Counted from the stretch's first letter, positions 49,990-59,600 are shown. The stretch is DNA of 64,000 nt from Bog-159 sp963785255 (GCA_963785255.1 CAWAUR010000001.1:172622-236621), one strand, 5' to 3'. Numbers and translations: made by a program. Notes: generated from the sequence alone by a model not told the origin.

Positions 49990-52065
49990 CTACTGCCCTG
50001 TGTTAGTCAAAATCGCGAGGCTATTGGCTTCCTGGCTGACCACGGCCAGGTCCGGCTTACCGTCCTGATTCAAGTCGGCCACCGCCAAAGCCCACGGATA
50101 GCTTCCCGAAAGGAACCCCACGGGCGCGGCGAAGGTGCCGTCGCCGTTGCCCTCATAAATGAAGACGCCGCCGCTGCCGATCTCGGCGATATCCATCTTG
50201 CCATCGCCATTAAAATCCCCTACGCCGGTCAGTTCCGACTGGCCCAGATCTGCAAGAGTCTGCCCCAAGCGGAACGACCCGTCGCCGTTGCCCAGCAGGA
50301 CGTTGAGTCCATCGAGCAAATCCAGTTTGCCGTCGCCGTTGAAATCCGCGGCGGCCAGGTAGCCTTCGGTTCCGAGCGGAGCGGCCGTCGTGACTCCCTG
50401 GCCGAAAGTGCCGTCGCCCTTGCCGAGGATCACGATGACATCGCCGGGTTGGGATACTGCCAGGTCCAGCTTGCCGTCGCCATTGAAATCGCCCACGGCC
50501 ATGCCGCCGATAGGCTTCGCCCCCAGGTAGCCGGTAAGAGGCTGGAAGGTGCCATCCCCATTACCCAGCAGAATGGCGACGCCGATCCCGTTGTGGGGCT
50601 TCGTGTTGGCCACCGCGAGATCCATCTTGCCGTCCCCGTTGAAATCCGCGGCGATCGCGCAATCGGGATGCGCGCCGGCGGAGAAATTGTGCGCCTCCTG
50701 AAAAGTCCCATCGCCGTTGCCCAGCATCACGGAAACCGCGTGCGAGTCCCAATCGGTCACCGCCACATCGGGAATGCCGTCGCCGTTAAAGTCCGCCACG
50801 GCCGCGGACTGGGGCTGCTTGAGCGTGGCGAAATCGCGCAGCGGCCCGAACGTGCCGTCGCCGTTATTCAACATGACCTGGACGTTGCCGGCATGGCCCA
50901 CGATCACCAGGTCCGGCTTACCGTCGCCGTTCAGATCGGCGGCGGTCACCGCGACTGGCCCCGGCGCCTTGTAAGTCACGGGCTGCGGGAGCGCGCCTCC
51001 GCCCTGGTTCAACAAAATGTCCACCGAGTTCAGTGCCACGGCTAGGTCGGGCTTGCCGTCGCCATCGAAATCCGCGATCGCCAGGCTGCGGCTTCCCGGC
51101 AAAAGGAACTGCGGCGGTTCCAGTGTGCCGTCGCCGCGATTCCAATACACCGCGGTGCCGGCGGGCGTATAGTCGTTGGCCAGCACTACATCGGGTTTGC
51201 CGTCGCCGTTTAGATCGGCGATCTCGACGGAGTATTCGCTGCTGCCGCCGGGATACATAGTCTGCGGCTGAAAAGTCCCGTCGCCGTTGCCCATCAGGAT
51301 GGACAAAGAATGCGAATCCGCGTTCACCACAGCCAAGTCTTGTTTGCCATCCCCGTTGAGGTCCGCCATGGCCACGAAGACCGGGCTCTTGCCGGCGACG
51401 AGGTCTGTCGCCGGCTGGAAAGTGCCATCGCCGTTGCCCAGCAGAATCGAGACATTGTTGCCAAGAATATTCGCGACCGCCAGGTCGGTTTTGCCGTCGT
51501 GGTTGAGATCTCCCGCCGCCAGGCACAATGCGCCCTTGCCGGCGCTGTAGTACATCGGCGGCTGAAATGTGCCGTCGCCGTTGCCGAGCAGGATGGCGAC
51601 GTTGTTCAAGGCGGTGTCTTTGTAGATTGCCGTTGCCAAATCCAGCTTGCCATCCCCATTGAAATCGGCGATCACCACGAAGTTGGGCTCGGCGCCTACG
51701 GTATAGGTGGTGGGCGCCTGAAAGGTGCCGTCGCCATTCCCGAGCAGGATCGATATGAGACTCTTGCCGTCGGCGATGGCCAGGTCAGGCTTTCCGTCGC
51801 CGTTGAAGTCCGCTACCGCCACCTCGCCTACCACGCTGCCCTGTGGTAACAACTGGAAAGTGCCATCGCCATTGCCCAGCAGAATCTCGTAGCCGAAGCC
51901 GGTCCCGGCCACCAGGTCGAGTTTGCCGTCGCCGTTGAGATCCACGGGCACTATCGAGAATACCTGCGACGCGAAACCGCCGTAGGCACGCGGCGCGTTA
52001 AAGCTCACTGGCGCAGCCAGCAGCGGCCCAGCCCAAAGCACTAGCGTCAGACTTTTCATCGTCAT
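49990..52065 (-). CDS. Secreted FG-GAP/VCBS repeat protein (calcium-binding beta-propeller)
   Basis: About 691 residues, starting MTMKSLTLVLWAGPLL with a signal peptide and ribosome site GGAGG. The remaining sequence is 14 repeats of about 45-50 residues, each with a D-x-[ND]-x-D-G loop (VDLNGDGKLDL, ADFNGDGKPDL) followed by ILLGNGDGTFQ. These loops bind calcium and the repeats fold as integrin-like propeller blades. It is probably a surface or extracellular adhesin. A longer open frame reaches 52146 but lacks a signal peptide. The DNA repeats are explained by coding, not by a CRISPR or satellite. Confidence 0.93.
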   Translation of the reverse strand: MTMKSLTLVLWAGPLLAAPVSFNAPRAYGGFASQVFSIVPVDLNGDGKLDLVAGTGFGYEILLGNGDGTFQLLPQGSVVGEVAVADFNGDGKPDLAIADGKSLISILLGNGDGTFQAPTTYTVGAEPNFVVIADFNGDGKLDLATAIYKDTALNNVAILLGNGDGTFQPPMYYSAGKGALCLAAGDLNHDGKTDLAVANILGNNVSILLGNGDGTFQPATDLVAGKSPVFVAMADLNGDGKQDLAVVNADSHSLSILMGNGDGTFQPQTMYPGGSSEYSVEIADLNGDGKPDVVLANDYTPAGTAVYWNRGDGTLEPPQFLLPGSRSLAIADFDGDGKPDLAVALNSVDILLNQGGGALPQPVTYKAPGPVAVTAADLNGDGKPDLVIVGHAGNVQVMLNNGDGTFGPLRDFATLKQPQSAAVADFNGDGIPDVAVTDWDSHAVSVMLGNGDGTFQEAHNFSAGAHPDCAIAADFNGDGKMDLAVANTKPHNGIGVAILLGNGDGTFQPLTGYLGAKPIGGMAVGDFNGDGKLDLAVSQPGDVIVILGKGDGTFGQGVTTAAPLGTEGYLAAADFNGDGKLDLLDGLNVLLGNGDGSFRLGQTLADLGQSELTGVGDFNGDGKMDIAEIGSGGVFIYEGNGDGTFAAPVGFLSGSYPWALAVADLNQDGKPDLAVVSQEANSLAILTNTGQ

Positions 52066-52230
52066 CCCCGCCCTCCAATGAGTCGACCTCCGCGCGCCAA
52101 ACCGGGACGCGCGGGCCTCCGCGACCCGCACGATCTCCGGTATCACTTGCTATTCCACCACAACTCTGAACTGTTCGGGCATAAAGCCGATCATGCCATC
52201 CCACCCACGGTACTGAAGGTGTGTTCCGCG

Positions 52231-52425
52231 ACGGCTCATCGGCCATCAAGCGGCAATCAAGCGGATCACGCATCGTTTCTTCCCCTATTCACGCTGAAAA
52301 CAAAGGTCCAACGGCAATTGATGAATTGAGCCGCCGTCACCGCCGTGCTAGGTTGGCGTCGGGTAGAGCGCCGCACCGTCCCCAGCAGGAGCCAGAACCA
52401 GACGCACCAAAGGAAAAATTGGGTA
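52231..52425 (+). repeat. Direct repeat, left copy (R1) of the 52-56 kb island
   Basis: About 190 bases match 55604-55795 in the same orientation at roughly 80% identity. The most conserved 45 bases encode IDELSRRHRRARLASGR in one frame, with differences between copies at synonymous positions. The repeat lies in the gap upstream of the FG-GAP gene. A stretch without a gene runs from 52066 to 52430. Confidence 0.85.
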
Positions 52426-52430
52426 ATGGT

Positions 52431-52778
52431 TCAGTGCGAAGCTGGAACGAAGCCGATCCGCCGTTTCGGCATTTTGCTGAGCAACTCGGAACCTGGCGCA
52501 AGGACCCTCACTCTGACGTACCCGCTATCGTCTCGTGAAGTGAAAAACGCCTCAGCATCGGGCCAGTCTCGAAACTCGCGTTCTTCTGCCTGCTGCCAGT
52601 TCCATGCCGCAAGGCGGATCAGTCCGCCTTCGTACATTTCGATTAGGATCTCGCGGACCTCGGACTCGGGGATGCCGAACTCAGTCGAAAGTTGGGATGC
52701 CCCGTAGTGAATGCAGCCGGATGGATTGCATCGCTGACTTTCTAAAATGCGACGACGTAGTCTTTCATGTTTGCTCAT
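52431..52778 (-). CDS. Small winged-helix-like protein of unknown function
   Basis: A 115-residue protein. SKHERLRRRILESQRCN is basic, then ASQLSTEFGIPESEVREILIEMYEGGLIRL looks like a winged helix that would bind DNA. The second half (AAWNWQQAEEREFRDWPDAE, FTSRDDSGYVRVRVL) is a small mixed domain. The start is the ATG at 52778 and the stop is next to the left direct repeat. It lies in the lower-GC island. No family name can be given. Confidence 0.65.
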   Translation of the reverse strand: MSKHERLRRRILESQRCNPSGCIHYGASQLSTEFGIPESEVREILIEMYEGGLIRLAAWNWQQAEEREFRDWPDAEAFFTSRDDSGYVRVRVLAPGSELLSKMPKRRIGFVPASH

Positions 52779-52966
52779 CTAAAGGAACCTCCAAAAATGG
52801 AATTAGTAATCGATCCAGATGTAAAACAAATTGCCGAGCACATGCAGCGAAGCGTTCCCCCTGAGCGCCTTGTGTCCGTGCCTGCGGTGGCTGGGCTGCT
52901 CCGCTGCTACGCGGCAATCCTGAGACGCATTGCCTTCTTGCGGCTCGTTGAATCGCCTAGTCATAC

Positions 52967-53203
52967 TCACGGTTCGTATACCGAATAGACAATCAATTTC
53001 CAACGGATCTTTCCCTGCTGCGGCGTGTGCGCGTGGTGCGTTTGAGGCGGCAGGGGTTTGCCTGTCTCAGATACGACTTCGCGGTTGCACCCCATGCATC
53101 GATAGATACCTGAGTGCGGGGTGGATGCGCCGGGCGGATGTTCCTGGTCAAACGCTTCATGCCGACTCTGGGCAAGGTAACTGCCGTGTTTGTATATGGC
53201 CAT
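52967..53203 (-). CDS. Small zinc-ribbon protein
   Basis: A 78-residue protein. GIYRCMGCNREVVSETGKPLPPQ holds a Cys-x2-Cys pair, followed by HHAHTPQQGKIRWKLIV; the PLPPQTHHAHT stretch supplies further ligands. This composite (YRC..CG.EV....G.PLPPQ.HH.H....G.I.W) is a recurrent small protein in accessory regions of several phyla. The residues would bind zinc and possibly nucleic acid. It lies on the strand opposite to the protease unit. Confidence 0.75.
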   Translation of the reverse strand: MAIYKHGSYLAQSRHEAFDQEHPPGASTPHSGIYRCMGCNREVVSETGKPLPPQTHHAHTPQQGKIRWKLIVYSVYEP

Positions 53204-53432
53204 AATGCCTCTTTCTCGTGCGGTCTGGTTTTGGTTTCATGGGGCGAGCCCACGCCATGATCATACCATGCATTCCCGAGCAAGCACAAGACCGTGCACG
53301 CGCAAGCATCCGGAACCGAATTATGCCGAAAAGCATCAATAGTGGTGAGCCCTTGTCGGGCATGCATGTGCGGTACTGGGCGTTCCATCCGTGCGGAATA
53401 CCCCAAATGGGGGCTTGACAATAGGTATTGGA

Positions 53433-53458
53433 CTTGCATACCGTGGACGGTATGCAAG
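53433..53458. promoter_or_regulatory. Near-perfect 26-bp palindrome, likely operator
   Basis: Arms CTTGCATACCGT and ACGGTATGCAAG are exact complements separated by GG. A possible -35 (TTGACA, 53415-53420) lies 17 bases before ATACCG within the left arm. The site ends over the possible ATG (53452) of the small gene, so a dimeric repressor bound here would block both transcription and translation. Confidence 0.75.
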
Positions 53459-53472
53459 CACGAGCAAGCACT

Positions 53473-53712
53473 ATGAAGAGACCCAAAGATTCAAGTTTAC
53501 TAGGCGGTTCTGTGGCCGAGGACCCCATCTGCGAGCGCATGGATCGGTCGCCACTGCCGCCAGGGCGGGAAAAAAACCCTGCTGCCGTCGCACTGTCTAT
53601 GCTTGGCGCATCAAAAGGAGGCCATGCGCGGGCGGCTAGTTTGTCGGCGCGCAAGCGGACCATGATTGCGAGAATGGCCGCCAAAGCAAGATGGGCGCAA
53701 AAACCGGAGTGA
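53473..53712 (+). CDS. Small basic protein preceding the Clp-fold protease
   Basis: A 79-residue protein from the ATG at 53473 (MKRPKDSSLLGGSV); an ATG at 53452 inside the palindrome would add seven residues. The middle is polar and the end, GGHARAASLSARKRTMIARMAAKARW, follows the Lys/Arg/Ala pattern of small nucleic-acid-binding proteins found on mobile elements. The stop is 9 bases before the protease start, so the two are probably one transcript. It could bind DNA at the palindrome; this is inference. Confidence 0.7.
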   Translation: MKRPKDSSLLGGSVAEDPICERMDRSPLPPGREKNPAAVALSMLGASKGGHARAASLSARKRTMIARMAAKARWAQKPE

Positions 53713-53721
53713 GCGATCCCG

Positions 53722-54675
53722 ATGAATGAACCATCTCAGCCGACCGCAGTTGAAGTGAAGGCCAAGTTCTGCGAGCTGATATCCGAGCTTGAACAGCAAC
53801 GCAAGTCTCAGATTTTTGTGATTGTGCACGTCGGGCGGCATCACATATGCGGTCCCACGATGTGGGCGGTAATCAACAGCCGAGAGCGTTGCAAGGGCGA
53901 CACGTTGGAGCTGCTCATACACTCAGGAGGCGGACACGCGCCGATCGCATACAAGGTAATGAAGTTTTTCCGCAAACGATTTCCGAAAGTCAATGTGATC
54001 GTTCCATTGCTGGCAAAGAGCGCAGCCACGTTGATGTGTCTTGGAGCGGACGAAATATGGCTTGGAGAATTTGCCGAGTTAGGGCCGCTGGATGTCCAGA
54101 TCGATGATCCACTTAAAAAGGGCGACCAGCCCATTTCTCCGATAGATGATTTCAAGTCTATGGAGTTCCTGCGGGAGCACGCGGTTGAAACCCTGGACTA
54201 CTTTATCTTTCAGCTGATCGAGCGTTCCGGTATGTCGATCAAAGAGGCTATACACGAGAGCGTCCCATGCGTCACGGGACTCGTACGGCCACTGTACGAA
54301 AAAATAGATCCTCTTGAGGTTGGCGGCCATCGGCGATCACTGGCAGTCGGGGAAGAATACGCGAAGCGCCTATTAGCACTCGTTAAGAATCCGAACGGAG
54401 AGAGAATTGCTGAGCAACTGGTATGGAAGTATCCATCGCACGATTTTATCTTAGATAACGACGAGGCCCTGGACTTAGGATTGCCCGTCAAGCATTTGGA
54501 CCGCGCCACAGACATAACGTTAGTGCGCGCGTTGAAGGAGCTAATTAACTATGGAATCCCTTTCTATGGGTTCGTGCCAGAAAGGCACTCGCCAAATAAA
54601 AACGAGAAAGAGCCTAAGGCCGCGCAACGGAAAAATTTGTCACGCCGAGCCAACGGAGCCGATGCAGTCACCTGA
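53722..54675 (+). CDS. Clp-fold serine protease of the SDH (serine dehydrogenase proteinase) family
   Basis: A 317-residue protein without signal peptide or membrane helix. HSGGGHAPIAYKV, then LLAKSAATLMCLGADEIWLG with the probable nucleophile Ser100, and FAELGPLDVQIDDP follow the order of the SDH_sah/ClpP-SppA fold (residues about 60-130). The second half is helical and less conserved; the last 30 residues are very basic (PNKNEKEPKAAQRKNLSRR). It should be a cytosolic peptidase; oligomers are usual in the fold. It sits 9 bases after the small basic-protein gene and is lower in GC than the neighbourhood. Confidence 0.87.
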   Translation: MNEPSQPTAVEVKAKFCELISELEQQRKSQIFVIVHVGRHHICGPTMWAVINSRERCKGDTLELLIHSGGGHAPIAYKVMKFFRKRFPKVNVIVPLLAKSAATLMCLGADEIWLGEFAELGPLDVQIDDPLKKGDQPISPIDDFKSMEFLREHAVETLDYFIFQLIERSGMSIKEAIHESVPCVTGLVRPLYEKIDPLEVGGHRRSLAVGEEYAKRLLALVKNPNGERIAEQLVWKYPSHDFILDNDEALDLGLPVKHLDRATDITLVRALKELINYGIPFYGFVPERHSPNKNEKEPKAAQRKNLSRRANGADAVT

Positions 54676-54766
54676 CGACACGCAGCTGACGGCCCATGGA
54701 ATAGTTTCCACGTTGCGCTCGTTGACGCCAAGCGAAAGAGTTGCCCTAATCCGCTCCCTTCGGTAA
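54662..54766 (+). CDS. Possible 34-residue peptide overlapping the protease 3' end
   Basis: An ATG at 54662 overlaps the last 14 bases of the protease gene and encodes MQSPDDTQLTAHGIVSTLRS, then LTPSERVALIRSLR. The helical end resembles the tails of addiction-module antitoxins. There is no proof of translation, and the frame could be chance. Confidence 0.3.
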   Translation: MQSPDDTQLTAHGIVSTLRSLTPSERVALIRSLR

Positions 54767-54859
54767 TTTATTTCATCCCGGCATCGCCGGTGCGTGCCCG
54801 AGCAAGCAAATAAATGGGGGTCGGGGCAGGCTTTTTGATACCGTGCGCCGGTACAAATT

Positions 54860-55520
54860 CATCCCGTCATCGAGGGCTGCTTCATCAGCTCCACGGTACG
54901 CATGACCGGAGTTGCCCAAAAACACCGTCCTGAAGCTCTTGGCGGAGATCGGCTCTGCTTCCTCTGCGTACTTAGACACGGCCATTGCGGGATCTGCCAT
55001 GCGAACGCCTTGAGGCGGATGAGGCGTTGAGTTTCTCCTACCGCAAGAAAAAGAACGCGACGTCTGCAATCGCCGAAGACCCGGCCGCTGGTGACGTTTG
55101 GGTGTCGGCCGCGATTGATGCCGATAGCAAGCTGATTCCTTGCCGGCCTCTCGGCAGGCGTGACGCGGACTGCGCCAACGAATTTTGTCCAGCTACGCCG
55201 CGCTGGTGAGGTCTACGGACTACCGAACGATGGAGAGAAGCGCTACAGCCCGTCCGAGCGCCTCTCCTGCGAACGCCACACGGTGATTGGGAACCCGGGC
55301 CCGGAAACACATCAGCACCAGCTACATTGAGCACCAGAATCTTACCATGCGCACGTCTATGCGACGGTTCACCAGACTGACCAATGCCTTCAGCGAGAAG
55401 CTTGCGAACCACGCCGCCGCCGTCGCGCCGTACATGATGTACGGCAACTTTGGGTGCACATCAGACTCTAGGCACGACGCCCGGTCAAAGCTGGCACCGC
55501 GCATCACGTCTGTCGGTCGG
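54860..55520 (+). pseudogene. IS1-family transposase, heavily degraded
   Basis: Pieces of one transposase can be read in several frames: EGCFISSTVRMTGVAQ at 54865, KNTVLKLLAEIGSASSAYLD after a shift, DLPCERLEADEALSFSYRKK and AAGDVWVSAAIDADSKLI after another, then ISTSYIEHQNLTMRTSMRRF and FSEKLANHAAAVAPYMMYGNF near 55400. The order and the DAD/E acidic positions match IS1-like transposases with an N-terminal helix-turn-helix. At least three frameshifts and a gap make it inactive. No inverted terminal repeats were found. Confidence 0.85.
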
Positions 55521-55603
55521 CGGAATCGTCGGCCCACTGGAACGAAGGAGCCGAAGTCAACCCGGCCCGCACGGATTCTGGTTTCAAACTGAACCCTACC
55601 GGG

Positions 55604-55795
55604 ACGGCTGAATCGGCCATCATGCGGCAATAAACCCGATGACGCATCGCGTCTTCCCCTCTTCGCGCTGAAAACAAAGATCCAACGGCATATTGATGAA
55701 TTGAGCCGCCGTCACCGCCGTGCTAGGCTGGCATCGGGTAGGCGTTGCCCGTTCCCAACAAAAGGCAGTACCAAACGCACCAAAGTAAAATTACG
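55604..55795 (+). repeat. Direct repeat, right copy (R2) of the 52-56 kb island
   Basis: Aligns with 52231-52425. The conserved core GATGAATTGAGCCGCCGTCA begins the best-matching part. A one-base insertion (GCATATTGATG versus GCAATTGATG) breaks the frame that is open in the left copy. It follows the transposase remnant. Confidence 0.85.
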
Positions 55796-55812
55796 AAACG
55801 AAGCCAACTCGA

Positions 55813-55831
55813 CCATTTGTTTGCAACAAAT
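55813..55831. promoter_or_regulatory. Short perfect palindrome CATTTGTT-TGC-AACAAATG
   Basis: Eight-base arms flank a three-base spacer in an AT-rich stretch about 170 bases before the antitoxin gene at 56005. It could be an operator; no partner is assigned. Confidence 0.35.
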
Positions 55832-56004
55832 GTTTACAACAAACTCAATTGGAGGGCGTCCAATGGCGGTGCCATGGTTCTACTCGGCAGGCTCACTTCG
55901 GGCGACCGGCAGGGTTAGCGTGCATCTTCTCATGCCACCTCGCACCCGTGCTCCCTTGTCACTCGTGTTTTCAGAGGTGATAATAATTGATAAGGGCCTC
56001 GGCC

Positions 56005-56283
56005 ATGACAATGAAATTGGAAATACCGCCTGAAGTGGAAGCGGGCCTGATCGCGGAGGCCAACGAGAACGGCATGACGATTAAGGCATTCGTGGAACGG
56101 GTGCTTCGGGAGCGCGCCGAAGTTCACGAGGCTGTGAAGGCCGGCACGGCGAGTGAGCCTTTCTGGAAATCGTTCACGCGTCAGGTACACGCCTTGCCGG
56201 GCGCCGTTTTCGAGCGGCTACCCAGCGATGGCGCAAACGAGCACGACCATTACTTGTACGGTGCGCCGAAGAGAAACGCGTGA
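56005..56283 (+). CDS. VapB-like antitoxin
   Basis: A 92-residue protein starting MTMKLEIPPEVEAGLIAEAN with EIPPEVEAGL as a ribbon-helix-helix-like start and NGMTIKAFVERVLRERAEV as the second helix. The C-terminal half (EPFWKSFTRQVHALPGAVFERL) would contact a toxin. Its stop overlaps the GTG start of a PIN-domain remnant (GTGA), the usual antitoxin-toxin layout. The toxin is broken, so this gene is probably an orphan antitoxin. Confidence 0.82.
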   Translation: MTMKLEIPPEVEAGLIAEANENGMTIKAFVERVLRERAEVHEAVKAGTASEPFWKSFTRQVHALPGAVFERLPSDGANEHDHYLYGAPKRNA

Positions 56284-56431
56284 GCGGGCTTTTCGCGGAT
56301 ACTTTCTACTGGATTGCGCTTACCAACGAGCACGACAGCGCCCATCAGGCCGTGATGGAAATTCACGGGCGGCCTAGGTCCCGCAGACGGTGATCGCCTG
56401 GGATGAAGTGCTGACTGCTAGCCTTCCGTGA
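56280..56431 (+). pseudogene. PIN-domain toxin, truncated and frameshifted
   Basis: GTG at 56280 opens LFADTFYWIALTNEHDSAHQAVM, the first conserved block of VapC/PIN toxins including the first catalytic Asp. The frame then fails, and QTVIAWDEVLTASLP, which resembles the second block (T.DEVLTE), is in another frame ending at 56431. The C-terminal half with the remaining acidic residues is absent. Confidence 0.8.
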
Positions 56432-56576
56432 CCACCTCCTCAAGGTGCTGCTATGCGCACGCCTCTCAACCAATGCGGAGCGACATTGGCGGTCCAGATG
56501 CATGTTATTGGAAAGAGGTAAAAAGAGCTCGGCTTACTATAACGCATACTTATACTGCATAATTATCAAATCCTTA

Positions 56577-56605
56577 TTGCATAATACTGATGGCCCTGTT
56601 ACACT
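56577..56605 (+). promoter_or_regulatory. Probable sigma-70 promoter of gltBD
   Basis: TTGCAT (56577) and TACACT (56600) are separated by 17 bases in an unusually AT-rich stretch. The ATG of gltB is 22 bases after the -10 hexamer, so the leader would be short; GGAG lies 6 bases before the ATG. Confidence 0.5.
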
Positions 56606-56626
56606 TAAAGCTTCCACGGAGATAAC

Positions 56627-59600
56627 ATGACCGAATCCAGGTGTATCCCCGGTCTCCCCGCTCCCCAGGGTCTCTACCACCCGCGCCATGAACACGATTC
56701 CTGCGGGATCGGCTTCGTGGCCAGCATCAAAGGCCGTAAATCCCACGACATCATCCTCAAAGGAATTCAGGTGCTCATGAACCTGACGCATCGCGGCGCC
56801 TGCGGCTGCGATCCCGAAACGGGCGATGGCGCGGGCATCCTGATCCAGATTCCGCACAAGTTTTTTGCGCGCGAATGCGCGGCATTGGGATTCACACTGC
56901 CAGCCGAAGGCGAGTATGGCGTGGGCATGACGTTTCTGCCCGTGGAACCGCATCAGCGCCTCTCCTGCGAAGGCATTCTGGAACGTGTCGTGCGCGAAGA
57001 AGGCTTAACGGTGCTCGGCTGGCGCGATACGCCCGTGGATGGCGATGCCATCGGCCGCGTGGCCCGCGCATCGCAGCCTTATATCCAACAGATTTTCATC
57101 GGCTGCCCCGAACGCTGCGATCCCGATGCGCTCGAACGCAAGCTCTACGTGGTCCGCAAACGCGCCGAAGCCGAGGTCGCCGCCACGAACCTGCCCAACA
57201 AGGGCGACTTTTATATTCCCTCGCTTTCCGCCCGCACCATCGTCTACAAAGGCCTGCTGCTAGCGCCGCAGATCGCGGATTTTTATGGCGAGCTTTCCGA
57301 TCCCGATGTGATGAGCGCGCTTTGCCTGGTGCACCAGCGTTTTTCCACCAACACCTTTCCCACCTGGCAGCTTGCGCACCCGTACCGCTACGTGGCGCAC
57401 AACGGCGAAATCAATACCGTGCGCGGCAACGTCAACTGGATGTACGCGCGCCAATCCATCCTGGCTTCGCCGCTATTCGGCGACGATTTGAAGAAGCTGT
57501 TCCCCATCATCGCGCCGGGTGGCAGCGATTCCGCCAGCTTCGATAATGCGCTCGAACTGCTGCACCTGGCGGGGCGCGAATTGCCCCACGCCATGGCCAT
57601 GCTTATCCCCGAAGCGTGGTCCAGCAACCCGCACATGCACCCTGAAAAGCGGGCGTTCTACGAATATCACTGCTCGCTGATGGAGCCTTGGGATGGTCCC
57701 GCCGCCATCGCATTCACTGACGGCCGCGTGATCGGCGCCACGCTCGATCGCAATGGCCTGCGCCCCGCGCGCTACCTGATCACGCACGACGATCTGGTGG
57801 TGATGTCTTCGGAAACCGGCGTGCTGCCGGTGAAACCCGAAAACGTGAAGAGGAAGGGCCGCCTGCAGCCCGGCAAGATGTTCCTTGTCGATACCGTGGA
57901 AGGCCGCCTGGTCTCCGACAAAGAGATCAAGGAACGGCTCTATTCGCGCCGCCCCTACGCGCAGTGGCTGGCCGAAAACCAGGTCACGCTCGATCAACTG
58001 GGCGAGCCTTCCCGCGAGCACCATACCGACCACGACACGCTGCTCTCGCGCCAGCGCGCCTTCGGCTACACCGACGAAGACATGAAAATGATTCTCGGGC
58101 CGATGGCCGAAAGCGGCCAGGAGCCGGTGGGTTCGATGGGCACGGACACGCCGCTGGCCTGCCTCTCCGACCGTCCGCAGCCGCTATTCAATTACTTCAA
58201 GCAGTTGTTTGCGCAGGTCACCAATCCGCCCATCGATCCCATCCGCGAAGAGATGGTGATGTCGCTCATCAGCTACATCGGCAGGGAGCGCAACATCCTG
58301 GATGAAACTCCGCGGCACTGCCATACGCTGCGGCTTCCGCATCCCATCCTCGCGAACCGCGATCTGGAGAAACTGCGCCGCGTTTCGCACGGCGATTTCC
58401 TGGCCACCACGCTGCCCGCGCTATTCGCCGTGGAAGACGGCGAAAAAAGCCTGGAACGCGCGCTCGATTCGCTCTGCCGGCGCGCCTCGCTGGCCATCAA
58501 ATCCGGCTACACGCTGCTGATTCTTTCCGACCGCGGCGTGGACGAAGAGTACGCGCCCATCCCCAGCTTGCTGGCGCTGACCGCCGTGCATAACCACCTG
58601 GTGCGGGAGAAGACCCGCACGCAGGTCGCGATTATCATCGAATCGGGGGAACCGCGCGAGGTCATGCATTTCGCGTTGCTGATCGGATACGGCGCGAGCG
58701 CGGTGAATCCTTATCTGGTTTTCGAAACGCTTTCGCAGCTTCCGGATGCGGCGCACGCCCAGGCGAATTACATCAAGGCCATCAACAAAGGCTTGCTGAA
58801 GACGTTCTCGAAGATGGGTATTTCGACCCTGCAAAGCTATCGCGGCGCGCAGGTGTTCGAAGCCATCGGGCTGAACAAGGCGCTGATCGATAAATATTTC
58901 ACCGGCACGGCTTCGCGCATCGAGGGTGTGGGGCTGGAGGTGCTGGCGCAGGAAGCGCGCATGAAGCATGCGCTGGCGTTCCAGCCGGTCACCGGGTATG
59001 ACACCGAACTGCCCGTGGGCGGGAATTATCAATACCGCGTGCGTGGCGAATATCACCTGTTGAATCCGTTGACCATCAGTAAGCTGCAGCACGCCGTGCG
59101 GCAGCAGAATCCGCAGACCTTTCAGGAATACACCGACCTGATCGATAAACAGAACCAGCAGTTATGCACGTTGCGCGGACTGCTCGAAATCAAGCACTCA
59201 GGCCGGGCGATTCCGCTTGAAGATGTCGAGCCGGCCACGGAGATCGTGAAGCGCTTCGCCACCGGCGCCATGTCGTTCGGGTCGATTTCGAAGGAAGCGC
59301 ACGAAACGCTGGCCATCGCCATGAACCGCATCGGCGGCAAATCCAATACCGGCGAGGGCGGGGAAGACGAAGCCCGCTTCGCGCGCGATCCAAACGGCGA
59401 TTGGCGGCGCAGCGCCATCAAGCAAGTGGCTTCGGCCCGCTTCGGCGTCACCACCAACTACCTGGTGAACGCCGACGAATTGCAGATCAAGATGGCGCAA
59501 GGCGCCAAGCCCGGCGAAGGCGGCCAACTGCCGGGCCACAAGGTGGATGAAGTGATCGCGCGCGTGCGCCATTCTATCCCCGGTGTCGGCCTGATCTCCC

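Noticed and set aside
50000..52000. Regularly spaced DNA repeats that might be a CRISPR or satellite
   Set aside because: The period is about 140-150 bases and all units are in one frame of an FG-GAP protein; units vary at third positions, as expected for coding repeats.
52798..52988. A 63-codon plus-strand frame (MELVIDPDVKQIAEHMQ)
   Set aside because: No family pattern past the first 20 residues and its 3' end overlaps the zinc-ribbon gene; possibly a decayed antitoxin, but not supported.
53157..53684. A 175-codon minus-strand frame over the palindrome
   Set aside because: It overlaps the small basic-protein gene, has no recognisable domain and spans the palindromic operator.
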